A stretch of 64,000 nucleotides of DNA from Megamerina dolium (taxonomy: Eukaryota; Arthropoda; Insecta; Diptera; Megamerinidae), in NCBI GenBank assembly GCA_963854835.1, contig OY978526.1:60357149-60421148 (forward strand), in the 5' to 3' direction. Both the position numbers and the translations under genes were made by a program. This document shows, one piece after another, positions 27,101-37,527 of this stretch. Every line of letters begins with the position of its first letter. The first letter of the stretch is position 1. Under the pieces are notes generated by a model. It worked only from the letters and a program-made list of their open reading frames with translations. It ran no database searches and was not told the origin of the DNA.

Positions 27101-29215
27101 TTATGGTGTTGTGAAAAAAAGGAAGATCAACACTGCCACAAGTACAGTGTAATGCAGTGTAATTGCTGCAGTAGTCGTAGTATATAGAAGCAATATAGAA
27201 GCAACTAAATGCATAGTCATTATTTACTATGTTTTATTTTTTGTTTGCATTAACAACTGGTATCAAAATAAATAAATAAATAAAATGTATGCAAAGAACA
27301 ACAATATTATAAGGAGCAAACTTTTGATTGAACATTGAATGATTAACTGCCTACCAACTAATGCCCTAACCACTAACATGGTGATGGGTTTAACTGAACT
27401 GATTGAATAATTGGTAGGAGTGAGACGAACGAATGAATGAACGAATGGTTTGGCATAAAGCAATATATGAATGAATGAATTTCTGTATATATCATAGCTG
27501 TACTGTTGAATGAATTTATTGGTACGAGTAGGAAGCAAAGGTGGCAAATCATTTCGATTGCATTTAAGCACCATTTCAGGCATTGATTTTTTTTCGGTTC
27601 TGTTTTCGATTTTTATTGCAGCTTGTGGTATTGACTTGTATTGTAGATTATTCTTATGCTAACGTTAGTTGTTGTTTTTTGTGCTTTAACAGAAGTAACC
27701 AGTAGAACGCCTTATTGTTTAAGCTGTGATTCGTGTGTATACATACGAATGCATTTCTAAGTGAATGGGGTCGGTCTTAAGGCTTAAGTAGTGTCGATGG
27801 TAAGATTGATGATGAGGATTTTTTTCTGCTGGCTTTGCTTGACTTGACTTGGCTTGTTGGCGTCCATATACACAAATACCCTTACACATAAATGCATGTG
27901 TAATTACTTATAGCAGGTAGCTCGCAGCTACATACTTAAAAAATGTATTAGGGTTGTTGAAATAAGGTTTTGATTACATTCATTCATTCGTGTTCAGAAT
28001 ATATATTTGTGTTTTCAGTTAGCTTAAATAAATAAATAAATAATCATAATAAAACAGACACTTGATTGGTTTCCATTTTCTATTCCCAGATTGACTCAAT
28101 TACCGAGGGTTCTTCAGAGTGCATTATTAAATGACGACGACAACAATGAGACTAAATGTTGGAGGCAGTTTTAGACATTCACTTAGATCTATGAGTTAGC
28201 GAGTCTCAATTAAAAAAATTATTTCCTCAGGATTGGTATATGAACTTGTTATTGTTTGCATTAGACGTAAAATAGAATGAAAAATATTTGATAACATAGT
28301 AAATACATAAAAAAAAGAATTCACACTCACATCATTTGCTGTTTCAAAAAGGATATAGTAGGTTGCATTCCCTCAAATTGCATTTCGGCTGAATTACAAT
28401 CAGAGTTACGATCCTGAGCATCCATCGCTGCACGTAAGTGCGCGCTGTAATCGGGTGAGCCACCATGATGGGCGGCTGCTAGCAAGGCGGGATGTAGCAT
28501 AGTTGGCGGGTGTGGCAGTGGCGGAGAGTCGCGCGAATCCATTAGAGTACCTAAACCGGGAGGGCTCGATGACATTTTCATGTGATGCAGTTGAGCAGCT
28601 GTAGGCGGTGCATGCGAACCACCAAGCGGGCCGTGAGGGCCGGATGGAGGCGGTGGTGGTGCATGCGGTGGATGTGGATTAAAGAATGGACTGTACGGCG
28701 AGAAGACTTGTGACTCATGCAATGAAGGATTTGGTATAGCTACGGAGGTAGGCAACGATACGGGCATCATGGATGGTGGTGGTGGTGGTGGCGGTGGATG
28801 GTAAGCAGGTGCTTGAGCACGCGGCGAGGGACTCTGTGCAGGCGTTGTGTTTGCATTGTTCGCAGTGGCAGGTGTTGCAGATATTGCAGCCCCCATGCTG
28901 TTGGCATTGCAATTAATCTGATTTGGAATTTGATTCTGTAGTCCCTGTGAAGGAGCATTATTGGACTGTGAGCCGATCGCACTAAATTTACCATTGTTAT
29001 CGAGTAGTGCATTTGTAGCGGCAGTCGAATTGGGTGGAGCAATTCCATCTTGGGCCAGTATGCGACTAACGGTACGCGGAGTTATGCGAGTGTCTGTTAC
29101 CTTGTGTCGCTTCTTTTTTGGCGTTACCACCAAACTTAGTGCTTCGTTCTGTTCCAATTGCTGTTGCTGTTGTTGTTGCTGTTGTTGCTGCTGGTGTTGT
29201 TGCTGCTGCTGCTGT

Positions 29216-29249
<34 letters not shown>

Positions 29250-30596
29250 GTTGCTGCTGCTGCTGGTGTTGTGGATCCGGTATGCCAAACGCATTCATTT
29301 GAGTGGGGCCACCACCTGTCATCGAGTTGTAAAGCGCAGCTGCAGCAACAGGGTTAATCCCTTGTGGCGTCTTTGGTGCCTGAAAAATTGCTGCCGCTGT
29401 GGGCGAAGGACGTATATGAGGAGGTGGTATATTAATGGTATTTAAGCTATTGTTGTTAGTATTAATCGGGTTTTGAGGGTTAATATTTTGACCAACTCCA
29501 TCTGTTTGGTGCTGGTTATGATTCTGTTGACTAACTGCTGCTGCTGACATGGCAGCTGCAGCCGCTGCATGATGCATTTGTAGGCCCATAGCAGCAGCCG
29601 CTGCAGCTGCCGGTGAAGGAAACGACAACTGATTGCCGTTGAGGCGTGGCGCAGCAATTAGACTCTGACAATTGGGCGCATTCATCGCACTTAACTGAGT
29701 CATTGGTTGCGTATGCTGCTGACTGACCTGGTTATTATTAGTCATAATAGCGGCATTCTGACTGTTGGTGAGTGCATGTTGTGGTACATTCACTACACCA
29801 GAAGTGCCAACATGCAATTGCATACCGTTCGGTACGGATGTTTGCATGTGGCCTAGGTGATTGCCATTCGTGGTTTGGTTGATATTGTGGTTAGTTGAAG
29901 AGGTATTATTAACTAGAAGTAGAGAACCATTATTACCTGATTGAGCTGCAGTGGCTGTGACAATGTTGTTACTGCCTATTGCAATAGGTGCTCCAGATGT
30001 TGCGATTGCGTTGCTGCTACCGCTCGATTGACTGCTTGACTGTGAACGATCGGCGACTTTTGTTCGTGGCGATTTGCGATCGAGTATCTGCGAGGCCATA
30101 AGCAAGTCTTTGTTTAGTTGCTCGGCTGCTGCGGCCACCGAATCGGACTGTTTGCTAAACAGTCGTCGCTGATGTACAAATCGTGTCACAATGGTGTCCA
30201 CGAGAGCCGACAATGAGGTGGTGATCTCTGATTTGAGTACATCGGCCAGACCTTCCAAATCTGAGCCGGACATACGCATTATCGAGTTGGAGTTGGAGCG
30301 CAACATGTTGAATTTCTCCGACAGCTCTGACTTGAGGACCGAGTGATTGGCGTGACGGTGCTGCAGGCGATTGTGATGCAACTGTGGGCGGGTGGGCTGA
30401 TTGATTGGTGTTGTTGGCGTGTTGTGTTGTTCCAATTGTTGTTGTTGCTGCAGTTGTTGTTGCAGCTGCTGTTGCCTTTGTAATTGTTGTTGTGCTTGAT
30501 GTTGCGCTTGTTGTTGCTGTTGTTCTTCTTTACGCCTCAATTGTTGTTGTTCGTGTTCAAAACGACGCTGCTGTTCCTGTTGTTCCTGCTGCTGTT

Positions 30597-30627
<31 letters not shown>

Positions 30628-33600
30628 TTGCAATTGTTGCTGTTGCTGCTGTTGTTGCTGTTGCCGTTCTTGCTGTTCAGCCGCCTCTTTTGCCATACGT
30701 GCCTCTTGCTCGAAGAAGAACTGTTGGCCTAGATACATGGCAGCAGCATTACTGATGGCTGGATGCGACAGCGTAGGTTCGGCTTGTAACTGTGGCATAT
30801 GCTGCAGCAAAGGTAATGGACCGTTGAACGGTTGTTGCATATGCGGATGCCCAACCATGGGATTGTGCATCTTCGATGACATCATCTTGCTCATCATCTG
30901 TGAAAGCATATTGGGCGTATTGTCTAATGCCGCCATTGGATTAGTTGTGCTCAAATGCTTTTGATTCTTCAGTCGTAGGTTAGGCGATGTGGAACTTGGT
31001 CGTTCGTTTTCTTGCAGCTGTTGCTGTTGTTGCTGCTGTAGATGTTTATCATGAACACCAGACTCACCTGTGAGTGATGGCGATGGCGAGAGATCGCCAC
31101 CATTATCGTCCTGCTCTAAACTGTCACTGGCTGTGTCATCGATTTCATGGCATTCTGATTCTTGTTCCATACGAGTGCATAATTGCACATACTTTTGCTG
31201 CATTTCGGCCAACTGCTCTTGCATAGATCGCAACTGCGACTTGAGAGCATTTTTCTCGACACGCTTCTGTTGAATTTGCGGTGATTCCAGCTCATCCGAT
31301 TCCTCATCATCTAGCATCATTGAGTGTAAATTGAGGCCAAAATTTAAGCCAGCAGCCGCCGCAACATATCGCTCCATTGCGTGTTGTTGTGGCTGATAGA
31401 GCTTTCGCTTTTTGCAACCATTCACCTGTAAATGGGGCTGGTGCGAAGAAGGACTCGAACGCATTGACGACACTATATTCTCAACACGCGCCCGCTTCAT
31501 ATCCATGGCTGGTTTCTTAGTCATGGTCGCAGCAACATCCTTCTCGATTTCCTCCTCTAGCTCATCTTTGCTGTTGTCAAGCAACATCATGTCTGAATGA
31601 CTGGGCGATGCTAGTGATTCCAAATCGGAGCGTGAATTTAATCCCATTAGCTCAACGTCTTCGAGTATATCATCCGCTTCTTTCTTCGTCACACCAACCG
31701 ACAGGCCCGAATTGATTCGTTGTTCATCCTGTTGCTCTACATCTTGTTGGTCCATTTCATTATCTATTTCAGATCTTTGATCATCATCTTGTTGTGCTCC
31801 ATTGACTTCAGAATCTGACGATTTGCGTCGATCCGCCGACATCGACGTATCCATGTTGTTGGATGGTGTTTGGGGCTCTGCTTTAATTTTAATCTCAGGC
31901 ATAGTGTCCTCCAGCAGATTTATGACATCATTTTGGGATGTCTTGTCGGCGACATTATTGTTATTTGTGGCAGAAGAGTTGTTGTTGTTGTGTTTCAGAT
32001 TATTCTGATGATTATCCTTCTGCTGTTGCTGATTTATAACAGAGCGTAGCTCCTGATCCAATTGCATAAGCTCCTTTTTACCTTGCAAAATATTACGCAG
32101 CATATGATGTGCCAAATCACTGTGGTGCTGTTGTGTGGTTGGTGAAGCAGCACCTGTAGCTGTAGCCGTGGTGGTGTTTGTTACCACACTGGCTGCAGTC
32201 GTAATTGCAGAGCTCGCTGAAGGTGCTCGTGGTGATGAGCTGGCATCAGCTACCTGAGAACCAGAGTCGGCTTCTAAGGATCGGTCACTACAGTTACTGA
32301 TACGACGATTTTTTGGCGATTGTGAGATATTTGGTTGTTGGTTATCACCAACAACACCATTACTGGTAGTCGCCGCACAACCGCCACCAGCGGCATTACT
32401 TAAGCTGTTCAAACTATTTATTGTATTATTGTTGAGCAATTTACTGGTCGTATTCAAACTTAAACTATTCACTAAACCGGCTGCGCTTAGCAATTCGGCA
32501 CTTGTGGCCGATTCCATGGCAGCCGCTAGCATTGCATTGTCCAGCGTGGTGGGCAAACCACTGGTAGCATCTTGAGCTTGTTTCATTTGACGTCCAAATA
32601 GTTCATTTAACATTTTAGCCGAACCAAAACCGTTGGCGCCGAACAGATTACCGAGAGCGGTTGTAAAATTTCCCGACAGCAGCGATGCTGTTGGCGACGA
32701 GGATGCCGAACCAGATGCCGGCGAACTACTGTGATTGTTTATAATGGCGTTCACTACTGCACTATTACTGTTGGATGACACCGCGGACACAAGTGATGTT
32801 GTACTTTGTTGATTTAGTACGGCTCCATACAGAGCTCCTCCAGCGGCACCCGCAGTAGCCGCAGCAGCACTACTCATGAAGGCAGCAGCTGTTGACGGCG
32901 ACGTGGAGGCTGCCGATGTCGGACTTGTTTTTGTTGTTGTTGGTAGTATTTGTGAATTGAACGACACGGCCGAAAATGGTTTATTTTCACTAGAAGATTT
33001 TTGTGACAGTGGCGATTGATGAGATTCTTGTTCGAGTTGTTCACTTTTCACTTCTAACGCGGCACTTGCATTTAATGTTGGTAATAACTCACACGACAAC
33101 GATGATGGCGACAATGAAGACGATTTTAAGGACACGTTCGCCTTCTTTTTCTTATTTTGACAATGCGTTTTTAAGTTGGGCGCGATACACGCTGTTGCCT
33201 TGTTGACGGCACCACACTGACTACTTTTGCTCGAGCGATCAACTGCTTGTACGACTTGTTGTCTATTGCCACTTCGCTTACGACGACTGCCACCACTAAA
33301 GCTGACAGAGCTGCTGTTGCTGCTGCTACTGCCTTCGAGTACGACGATAACGTCGTCGTTATCGTTTTCGTTTGCCTCTTCCTTTAGGTTCGTATTGCAC
33401 TTTGGTGGCGTTGTAGTTCTTTTTGTTGTAGTAGACAACAATGACGACAACGTCGTAGTAGTGGTGGTTGTCTTGTTTGTGCGTAGCGCTGATGTTGAAG
33501 GTGGTTGCTGTTGAAATTCCAATTCAGTTAATAGTGATGGCGATGACGTTGACGTAGGCAGTGTTGTTGTTGTTGTTGTCTTTAACAGTAACTTATCATC

Positions 33601-33645
33601 ACTGTACAACTCAAAACAGTCTGTGTCCTCCTCTGATGACATCAT
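10174..33645 (-). CDS. pros: Prospero homeodomain transcription factor (whole spliced CDS)
   Basis: Homologue of Drosophila prospero and vertebrate PROX1. The family is an atypical-homeodomain transcription factor that, in fly neuroblasts, is partitioned by Miranda into the ganglion mother cell and there represses self-renewal genes. Four coding segments join in frame: 33645-28357, 26776-26622, 10694-10550 and 10353-10174. Together they give 1922 aa for the U12-spliced form. The C-terminal ~158 residues form the conserved homeo-Prospero unit and read cleanly across three junctions. Two of the introns are GT-AG (donors GTAAGT and GTATGC, acceptors TTACAG and TTTTAG). The first is an AT-AC/GT-AG twintron. 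The start at 33645 is supported by an in-frame TGA ten codons upstream and by the conserved opening [17 protein letters not shown]. The next codon is also ATG and has a better -3 base (A). The protein is longer than the commonly cited ~1374/1403-aa Drosophila isoforms because of Gln-, Ser/Thr-, Asn- and Ala-rich expansions. Identification is very secure; exon ends are read by eye. Confidence 0.96.
10550..10694 (-). CDS. pros: prospero coding exon 3: homeodomain end and first part of Prospero domain
   Basis: 145 nt after a TTTACAG acceptor. The first base completes the split Arg codon, and 48 codons follow ([15 protein letters not shown] ... [16 protein letters not shown]). [14 protein letters not shown] is shared almost unchanged with PROX1. 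The exon ends GAG|GTATGC at 10549. The preceding intron is 15,927 nt and the following one 196 nt. Apparent reading beyond the donor (CCGEKVV...) is intron. Confidence 0.95.
11985..12138 (-). pseudogene. Mariner-type transposase continuation and C-terminal fragment
   Basis: From 12138 downward the minus strand continues the transposase after the Harbinger insertion ([14 protein letters not shown]). A one-base frame change follows (ENI-like [10 protein letters not shown]), and an abrupt junction runs from the first third of the protein straight into the last residues ([11 protein letters not shown]). The catalytic middle was therefore lost by internal deletion. Confidence 0.65.
12377..12642 (+). 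pseudogene. Harbinger SANT/Myb-like DNA-binding ORF, prematurely ended
   Basis: Begins ATGGAGAGATC, followed by a 59-nt GT-AG intron (GTAAGTAATA ... TTCTCAG, 12388-12446). The spliced frame continues [20 protein letters not shown] ... [19 protein letters not shown], then NEWQRV and TGA. This is the Myb/SANT-like domain of the Harbinger accessory protein, which in the family recognises the transposon ends and brings in the transposase. Homologues usually have Trp (TGG) where the TGA stands, so the stop is probably a mutation. It can also be read as a short, naturally truncated product. Confidence 0.7.
12665..13120 (-). pseudogene. Harbinger (HARBI1-like) transposase N-terminal remnant
   Basis: Exon 1 (about 13120-13009) reads [20 protein letters not shown] and then [12 protein letters not shown] 51-nt intron (GTATAAAT ... 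TTTATAG, 13008-12958) leads into [20 protein letters not shown]. The frame continues to the helix-turn-helix segment [16 protein letters not shown] ... [14 protein letters not shown], ending near EEEK at 12665. The DDE nuclease part is absent. The open frame that continues to 12489 is antisense to the SANT ORF and not real. Confidence 0.75.
13332..13511 (-). pseudogene. Mariner-type transposase N-terminal fragment
   Basis: The minus-strand frame reads [20 protein letters not shown], continues through a basic helix-turn-helix-like segment ending [10 protein letters not shown], and is then cut by the Harbinger insertion. Across the insertion the frame resumes at 12138 with [14 protein letters not shown], a sequence also typical of this transposase group. 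Reading beyond 13332 into APIAVHH is Harbinger terminal repeat, not transposase. The DDE/D catalytic residues are absent. Confidence 0.75.
19100..19650. repeat. Dispersed dipteran-type repeat, degenerate
   Basis: Two tandem-like copies of a motif: CACTTTATGCACGAAAAT ... CTCTATCAAGTTGAAATTTGG near 19180-19225, and GCGCGAATATATAACGCTATC followed by AAGCTGAAACTGG near 19580-19620. Phrases such as ACTACCTCCCATATAACG and ACCACGCCTACTTCCCAT accompany them. The same phrases recur near 21.85-21.97 kb, and related ones at 37.37-37.41 and 60.34-60.53 kb. No coding content. The family name is not known to me. Confidence 0.5.
21850..22330. repeat. Second copy of the dispersed repeat (divergent)
   Basis: Contains TTTTGCGCACGAAAATG, TGTCAAGCTGAAACTTTGCT and GGGCTAAATCGGCTGAAGACC. 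These match the layout of the copy near 19.1-19.65 kb. The downstream half (22.0-22.3 kb) has no clear partner. Confidence 0.4.
24950..25680 (-). mobile_element. GC-rich block with decayed retroelement-like ORF and hairpins
   Basis: Much GC-richer than the surrounding intron. On the minus strand, from about 25415 to 25165, one frame reads [28 protein letters not shown], a single [38 protein letters not shown] and on to a stop. An open frame with one stop and this composition looks like an old mobile-element ORF. I cannot name the family; a LINE ORF segment or UTR is a guess. Downstream on that strand lies a perfect 13-bp-stem hairpin (25100-25142). Another hairpin, GTTCGAAATAGC/GCTATTCGAAC, is at 25021-25044. 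Confidence 0.45.
25100..25142. repeat. Strong 13-bp-stem hairpin
   Basis: TGCTATAAGCGAG (25100-25112) pairs perfectly with CTCGCTTATAGCA (25130-25142) around a 17-nt loop. It lies in the GC-rich block. It could be a transposon UTR structure or an unrelated structured RNA; nothing else identifies it. Confidence 0.5.
26622..26776 (-). CDS. pros: prospero coding exon 2: homeodomain (U12-spliced boundary)
   Basis: 155 nt encoding 51 residues plus two bases of an Arg codon, from [20 protein letters not shown] to the homeodomain recognition-helix segment [10 protein letters not shown]. The atypical Prospero homeodomain is recognised by [17 protein letters not shown] and KWFSNFR. The 3' edge is CG|GTAAGT at 26621, and the next exon supplies the A that completes CGA (Arg). 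The 5' edge given here is the AT-AC U12 junction. In the U2-spliced form the exon starts earlier, at 26807 (or 26798), adding codons that read ...SDSLTPLH before SSTLTPM. Confidence 0.95.
26777..28356 (-). other. pros: prospero U12-type AT-AC intron (outer intron of twintron)
   Basis: 1580-nt minor-spliceosome intron. On the minus strand it begins ATATCCTTTT (28356 downward), the exact AT-AC U12 5' site. It has the branch-site consensus TTCCTTAAC at 26795-26787 and ends TTGCAC at 26777, about 11 nt after the branch A, the short spacing typical of U12 introns. Joining ACT|TCG is phase 0 and gives QPT-SST at the homeodomain start. In Drosophila the equivalent intron is spliced by either spliceosome (pros-S by U12, pros-L by U2), with developmental control and Hrp36/Hrp38 (hnRNP A1-type) input. 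The sequence signals are direct; equivalent regulation here is inferred. Confidence 0.93.
26808..28330 (-). other. pros: prospero U2-type GT-AG intron nested in the U12 intron
   Basis: The donor GAT|GTGAGT at 28330 lies 26 nt inside the U12 intron. The acceptor is TTTAG at 26808 or, 9 nt further, AATAG at 26799. Both are in phase, since the phase-2 donor is completed by C in either case. A pyrimidine-rich, AG-free tract of more than 150 nt precedes them (TTTATTTATTT runs, plus CTTGCTCTTCTCTAC further up). Use of 26808 adds 57 nt (19 codons) to the mRNA; use of 26799 adds 48 nt (16 codons). The added residues read ISFLKQQM ... DSLTPLH. The U12 5' site, branch site and 3' site therefore become coding sequence in this isoform. 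Confidence 0.85.
28357..33645 (-). CDS. pros: prospero coding exon 1: low-complexity N-terminal 1763 residues
   Basis: A single open exon of 1763 codons up to the U12 junction (GAG GGA ATG CAA CCT ACT | ATATCC). Visible parts by approximate residue: Thr run at 22-28; basic RRKR patch near 122; Ser/Ala/Asn-rich stretch to ~690; a PROX1-like basic motif KRARVENIV near 715 followed by KKRK; a heptad-like coiled coil at ~795-828 ([20 protein letters not shown]); a Gln-rich block at ~988-1075; the conserved [20 protein letters not shown] segment at ~1125-1145; a second long Gln tract at ~1457-1496; the nuclear-localisation-like PKKKRHK at ~1505; and Pro-rich stretches at ~1615-1700. The exon keeps its frame for 5.3 kb and is markedly GC-richer than its surroundings. 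Many open frames on the plus strand here are poly-Leu/Cys/Val shadows of the CAG/CAA repeats. Confidence 0.95.
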
Positions 33646-35513
33646 AAGATGCCAACAATCACAGCGAAGTACTCACTCTCTCTCGCACACTCTCCTTAGT
33701 TGCGATGCGCGCACTTTCGTTCTGTCACTCTCTCCGTGGCTAAAGTTTGTATTTCCCTTCTGTCTTGTTTTGTGTCCCTTATTCCGGCTTTCTTAACACT
33801 CAATTTCAAACTTTCGGATTCTTTGCTCTTCTTCAATTCGCTCGACAGTATTTGGTTGCTCTTCGCTGCTGCGCTCTCTGCCTCCTGCCGACACTTTTCC
33901 CCTAGACTATATATCTGATTTCAGTTTTCTCTGTATCGTTGTGTTGTCGTCGTCGTGAGACACTAAACAAACACACACGCACCACGTGCACTCGTAAGGC
34001 CCAAATAAACTGGTATTAGTGAGTGAGTATGTGCAATGAGTTTTTGTTTGGACGTATGTGTATGCGTATCTGTGAGAATGTACGAACGTCGTCGTCTATT
34101 GGCTCATCAAGTTTTTGAATATTTCAAGTTTTCACTCTTTTGCTTGCTTATGGTTGAGTTTGACTATGTGTGCGTGTGTTTCTATATTTTTTCTCTACTA
34201 CTAATGGATGCAACTAAACTCATGCACACAACCGCATACACACACGTTTTAGCGTTTGTATTCTCCTTCAAAGTCGTCGTTTAGATGCTGTTTTTGTTGC
34301 TGCTATTATTTCTTTCGTTGTTGTTTTCAAGTTATGATGGGTTGGTTGGTTGGTTGATTATTTGGTTGGTCGGTCGATTCACACTGTTAGTGCGTTGTTA
34401 TTGCTTCTACTGCCTCTACTGCTAATACCACTACCACTATACTGCTCCTATTCCTACTAGAGAGGGAATAGTAATTTTTTGTTGTTGTTGGAGTTGAGTT
34501 TGAGTTAATTTTTGTAAATTCGCCGTAATATTATATTCTTGTAATTGCTATATTCGTTTTCGTTACTTTTGTTATCTTCAACATATCTTATGCTCTCTTC
34601 TCTTCTGTTTATTTTATTTCTTCTTATTGATATTTGTTATTTGTATCTCGTTTTCGCATTCAAGTCTCTAACCAGTATTCGACTTGTCGACCTTTTCTTT
34701 TTAATAATTCCATCGGCCTACAAATATTTGATATTAGTTATACTTATTGTTGATGTTGCTTTTTTAATCTTAATCGTACAAATTTTGTCTTTGCATTTTG
34801 TAATTCAATTATTTTAGTTTGTCAACTCAATTTGTAGTGAGTTGCACTGAATGAGTTTCGTTTACTAAAAGTGTGAGTGCGTGTGTGTGTATGAGTGAGA
34901 ACGTTTTTATTCTGTGCAATATTCGATTTTATTCAATTTTCGCAGATCTAGTTGCTGATGTCTTTGCTGTTAGATTTCTAAAATGTCTACAATTACTTAT
35001 TTTATTCGAAATAGGCTTTTTGCAAATATTCTCTTTTTTCTCCTCCAGCTTATTTTTTAAAGGAAGTCTTTATCTTCTACCTCCGTTTCCTTCACGTCCA
35101 AGTCATTTGCCAAAATTCGAAATTTTGTTATTTTTTTGGTATTATTTCAAATTGCTCTGCTTCTTCGCCACCTCTTATCGTGTGTTTTCTTCGTCTCCTT
35201 CTTCGTTTTTTTCGTTTTCTAATTGCAAATTTTGTTTTGACGTTTTTTTCCACCACCACACACATGCGAATGTCCTTTGCATTTAAATTTTATAATTTTT
35301 TATTTAGAATGTTTCTGTTTTCTGGTTTTGATTTTATAATTCGTGTAATTATTCTTGATTTCTTAATTTTGCTTTTTGTTCAAAATTTTTTATATTTCGA
35401 ATTGTTGCCAATTTTGTTTTTGCAAAATTAGATTTTATGCAATTTATTTTGTTTTAGATTTGGATTTGGATTGATCTTTTCTCGCGAGCCTATTTTGCCT
35501 TCATAAAGTCTCC
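33646..35513 (-). other. Candidate prospero 5' leader with acceptor at 35514
   Basis: Upstream of the start codon there is about 1.9 kb without a long minus-strand frame, rich in CAA/GAGA-type simple sequence on the coding strand. At 35530-35514 the minus strand reads ATTTTTTACGTTTTCAG followed by GGGAGAC, a good U2 acceptor. The leader exon may therefore start at 35513, with one or more non-coding first exons further upstream. A CACGTG E-box is at 33983-33988. No promoter could be identified. The leader extent is inference; only the acceptor-like signal is seen. Confidence 0.35.
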
Positions 35514-35539
35514 CTGAAAACGTAAAAAATATACAGTAA

Positions 35540-37310
35540 AATTAAAGAATTTCGTAAAAATGAAACAGAGTCAACAGAGTTTTTCTGGCACATTCATTAA
35601 TGGTAAAAAACTGTAAAGTGTGAATCAAGTTGGGTGCTCCATCTTAACATATTTATACATTAGGCTGTCCAGCGAAAGATAGTTTCCAAATGTCAGATGT
35701 TATGGAAAACACCTTAAAACAAATCGAAGTTAATTTATTTTAGATAAATGTTTATTTGCAGGTTTTCAAGTATATTTGAAAATGTGCATGAAAATACGTT
35801 TAAAATCAGTATTGCCTAATAGGTTTTCAAACCAGTATTTCAAATGCATAACAAATACAAGTTATAGGTTTTTGTGATTGCATATTTGTACATTTTTGCA
35901 AATCTGTACATTTTTGATTCTTCCAACCAGTATTATATGTGCACATTTTTAATCGATTAGTAAATTTCTGAGGAAGTTGCAATGTCTTGCAGAAGCTACA
36001 TCCAAAAATTACACAGTCATCCGAATCCCATTGCTAGGCAATTGTTGCTGAGCACGGGGCATCGTCGATTAAAAAGAAAAGACACACTGAATATGCTGTG
36101 AAATTGCTATACCTCGTGACTCAACAAATTGTGATGGAACGTTGGGAATATCACAATTTTATTTAGTTTGTAAGATTTTATTACTTATTGTTAGTTTCTA
36201 AGTAATTTTAGAAAGATCCAATAAAAAAGCTTGAAAAAAAAAAAAATTAGTAAATTTTAAATGTGTATATTTTGTTATGGTGACTGAAAACTTTGCAATA
36301 ATATTTTGAATATGCTCATTTGCAAGACCCTTATATATACCCAAATTTAAAAATAAAAATATTACAGCGGTTCATAAGAGCAAAGTTGTATTGATTTTGA
36401 AGTCTTCAGTACCAGGGATTAATTTTTTATTATGCATGCAAAGTACAAACGATAAAATTGATATATTTACGGAACAGTAACTTCATTAACAACAATTAAA
36501 AAAATTAAAAATTTGAATCACAATTGAAAAATGTCAATTCCAAAACGAATTTGCTCAAAAAGTATGTAAGTATCTTTACAAGAATTTTCCACAGATGGAC
36601 GATTCGGTAGCACTAAATTATCTCCGAATTGAATCAAATATCATTTGGTGCTTATGTAGAGGCCAGAAAGAAATTATAAGAACATAAACTTCCACCTTAA
36701 ATTTGCTCCATACATATTTGAACAACTCTAATATACAAATTCCAATGCAATATAATATGTACAAAACATATGTACTTGTACACAAGATGTTAAAAACACC
36801 GCTTTGCTAAATTAATGTTTTTATTTTGACCCGGTTGCATTGCAACTACGACCTACCCTTTTGATCGGGTTGAACGATATACGAGTATGATGCATTTTCA
36901 TTGTCATTGCCTGACTACATTTTCATATGATTGTGTATACATATATACATATCTGTACGATTTAATTGCATTGGTATTTAATGTTGTTGTTCTTGTATTA
37001 TTGTATATTGTTTTCGTTGCCTTTAATCCTCACTACTAGCCACCCCTCTCCTACGCAACACATTCATATTGTGAATGACATAGAGGCGAATTATACATAT
37101 GCGTACACATATACATTCGAACAGATTTAACTATGTAAGTATGTAGTTATTATGTACATGCACGTATGCATAATATAACCACTTTACTTAACTGATTGTT
37201 ATTTTTTTGATGATATTAAAAATCATAGTATATATCTAAACATATTGGAAATGTCATCAATATAGAGAATACGCATTTTTGACAATCAAAATAAAAAACC
37301 AAATTTTTTT
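35540..37310. other. AT-rich intergenic or upstream intron, no gene seen
   Basis: No frame with recognisable protein content. Short repeats of TACATA and TATACA type. It may be part of an upstream intron of the prospero 5' UTR. Confidence 0.4.
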
Positions 37311-37450
37311 TAGTCTAACTTAAGGTTTTACATAACTTTCGGTCTAATGAATAAAAAAAAATGACCTTAGAGTCGGATGAGGCCGAAGTGGGCGTGGCTT
37401 GCTTAGACAGAAGATTCACGAAGTTGCAGCAGTTTAAACTGTAAAAGGCC

Positions 37451-37527
<77 letters not shown>
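37451..37527. repeat. AT then GT microsatellite
   Basis: An ATATAC/AT run to about 37505 is followed by a GT run to 37527, directly against the 3' end of the minus-strand SINE. It may represent the expanded simple-sequence tail of the SINE or its landing site. Confidence 0.8.

Noticed and set aside
28961..29445. Plus-strand open frames rich in Cys, Ala, Val and Leu opposite the prospero exon
   Set aside because: They are reverse-strand readings of the CAG/CAA glutamine repeats in prospero and have no independent support.
30405..30964. Plus-strand Val/Leu/Ala-rich frames
   Set aside because: Shadows of the first glutamine-rich block of Prospero.
34545..35431. Plus-strand hydrophobic ORFs (90-137 codons) upstream of prospero
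   Set aside because: Phe/Leu/Ser-rich readings of T-rich sequence antisense to the presumed leader; no conserved motif, and overlapping frames have the same character.
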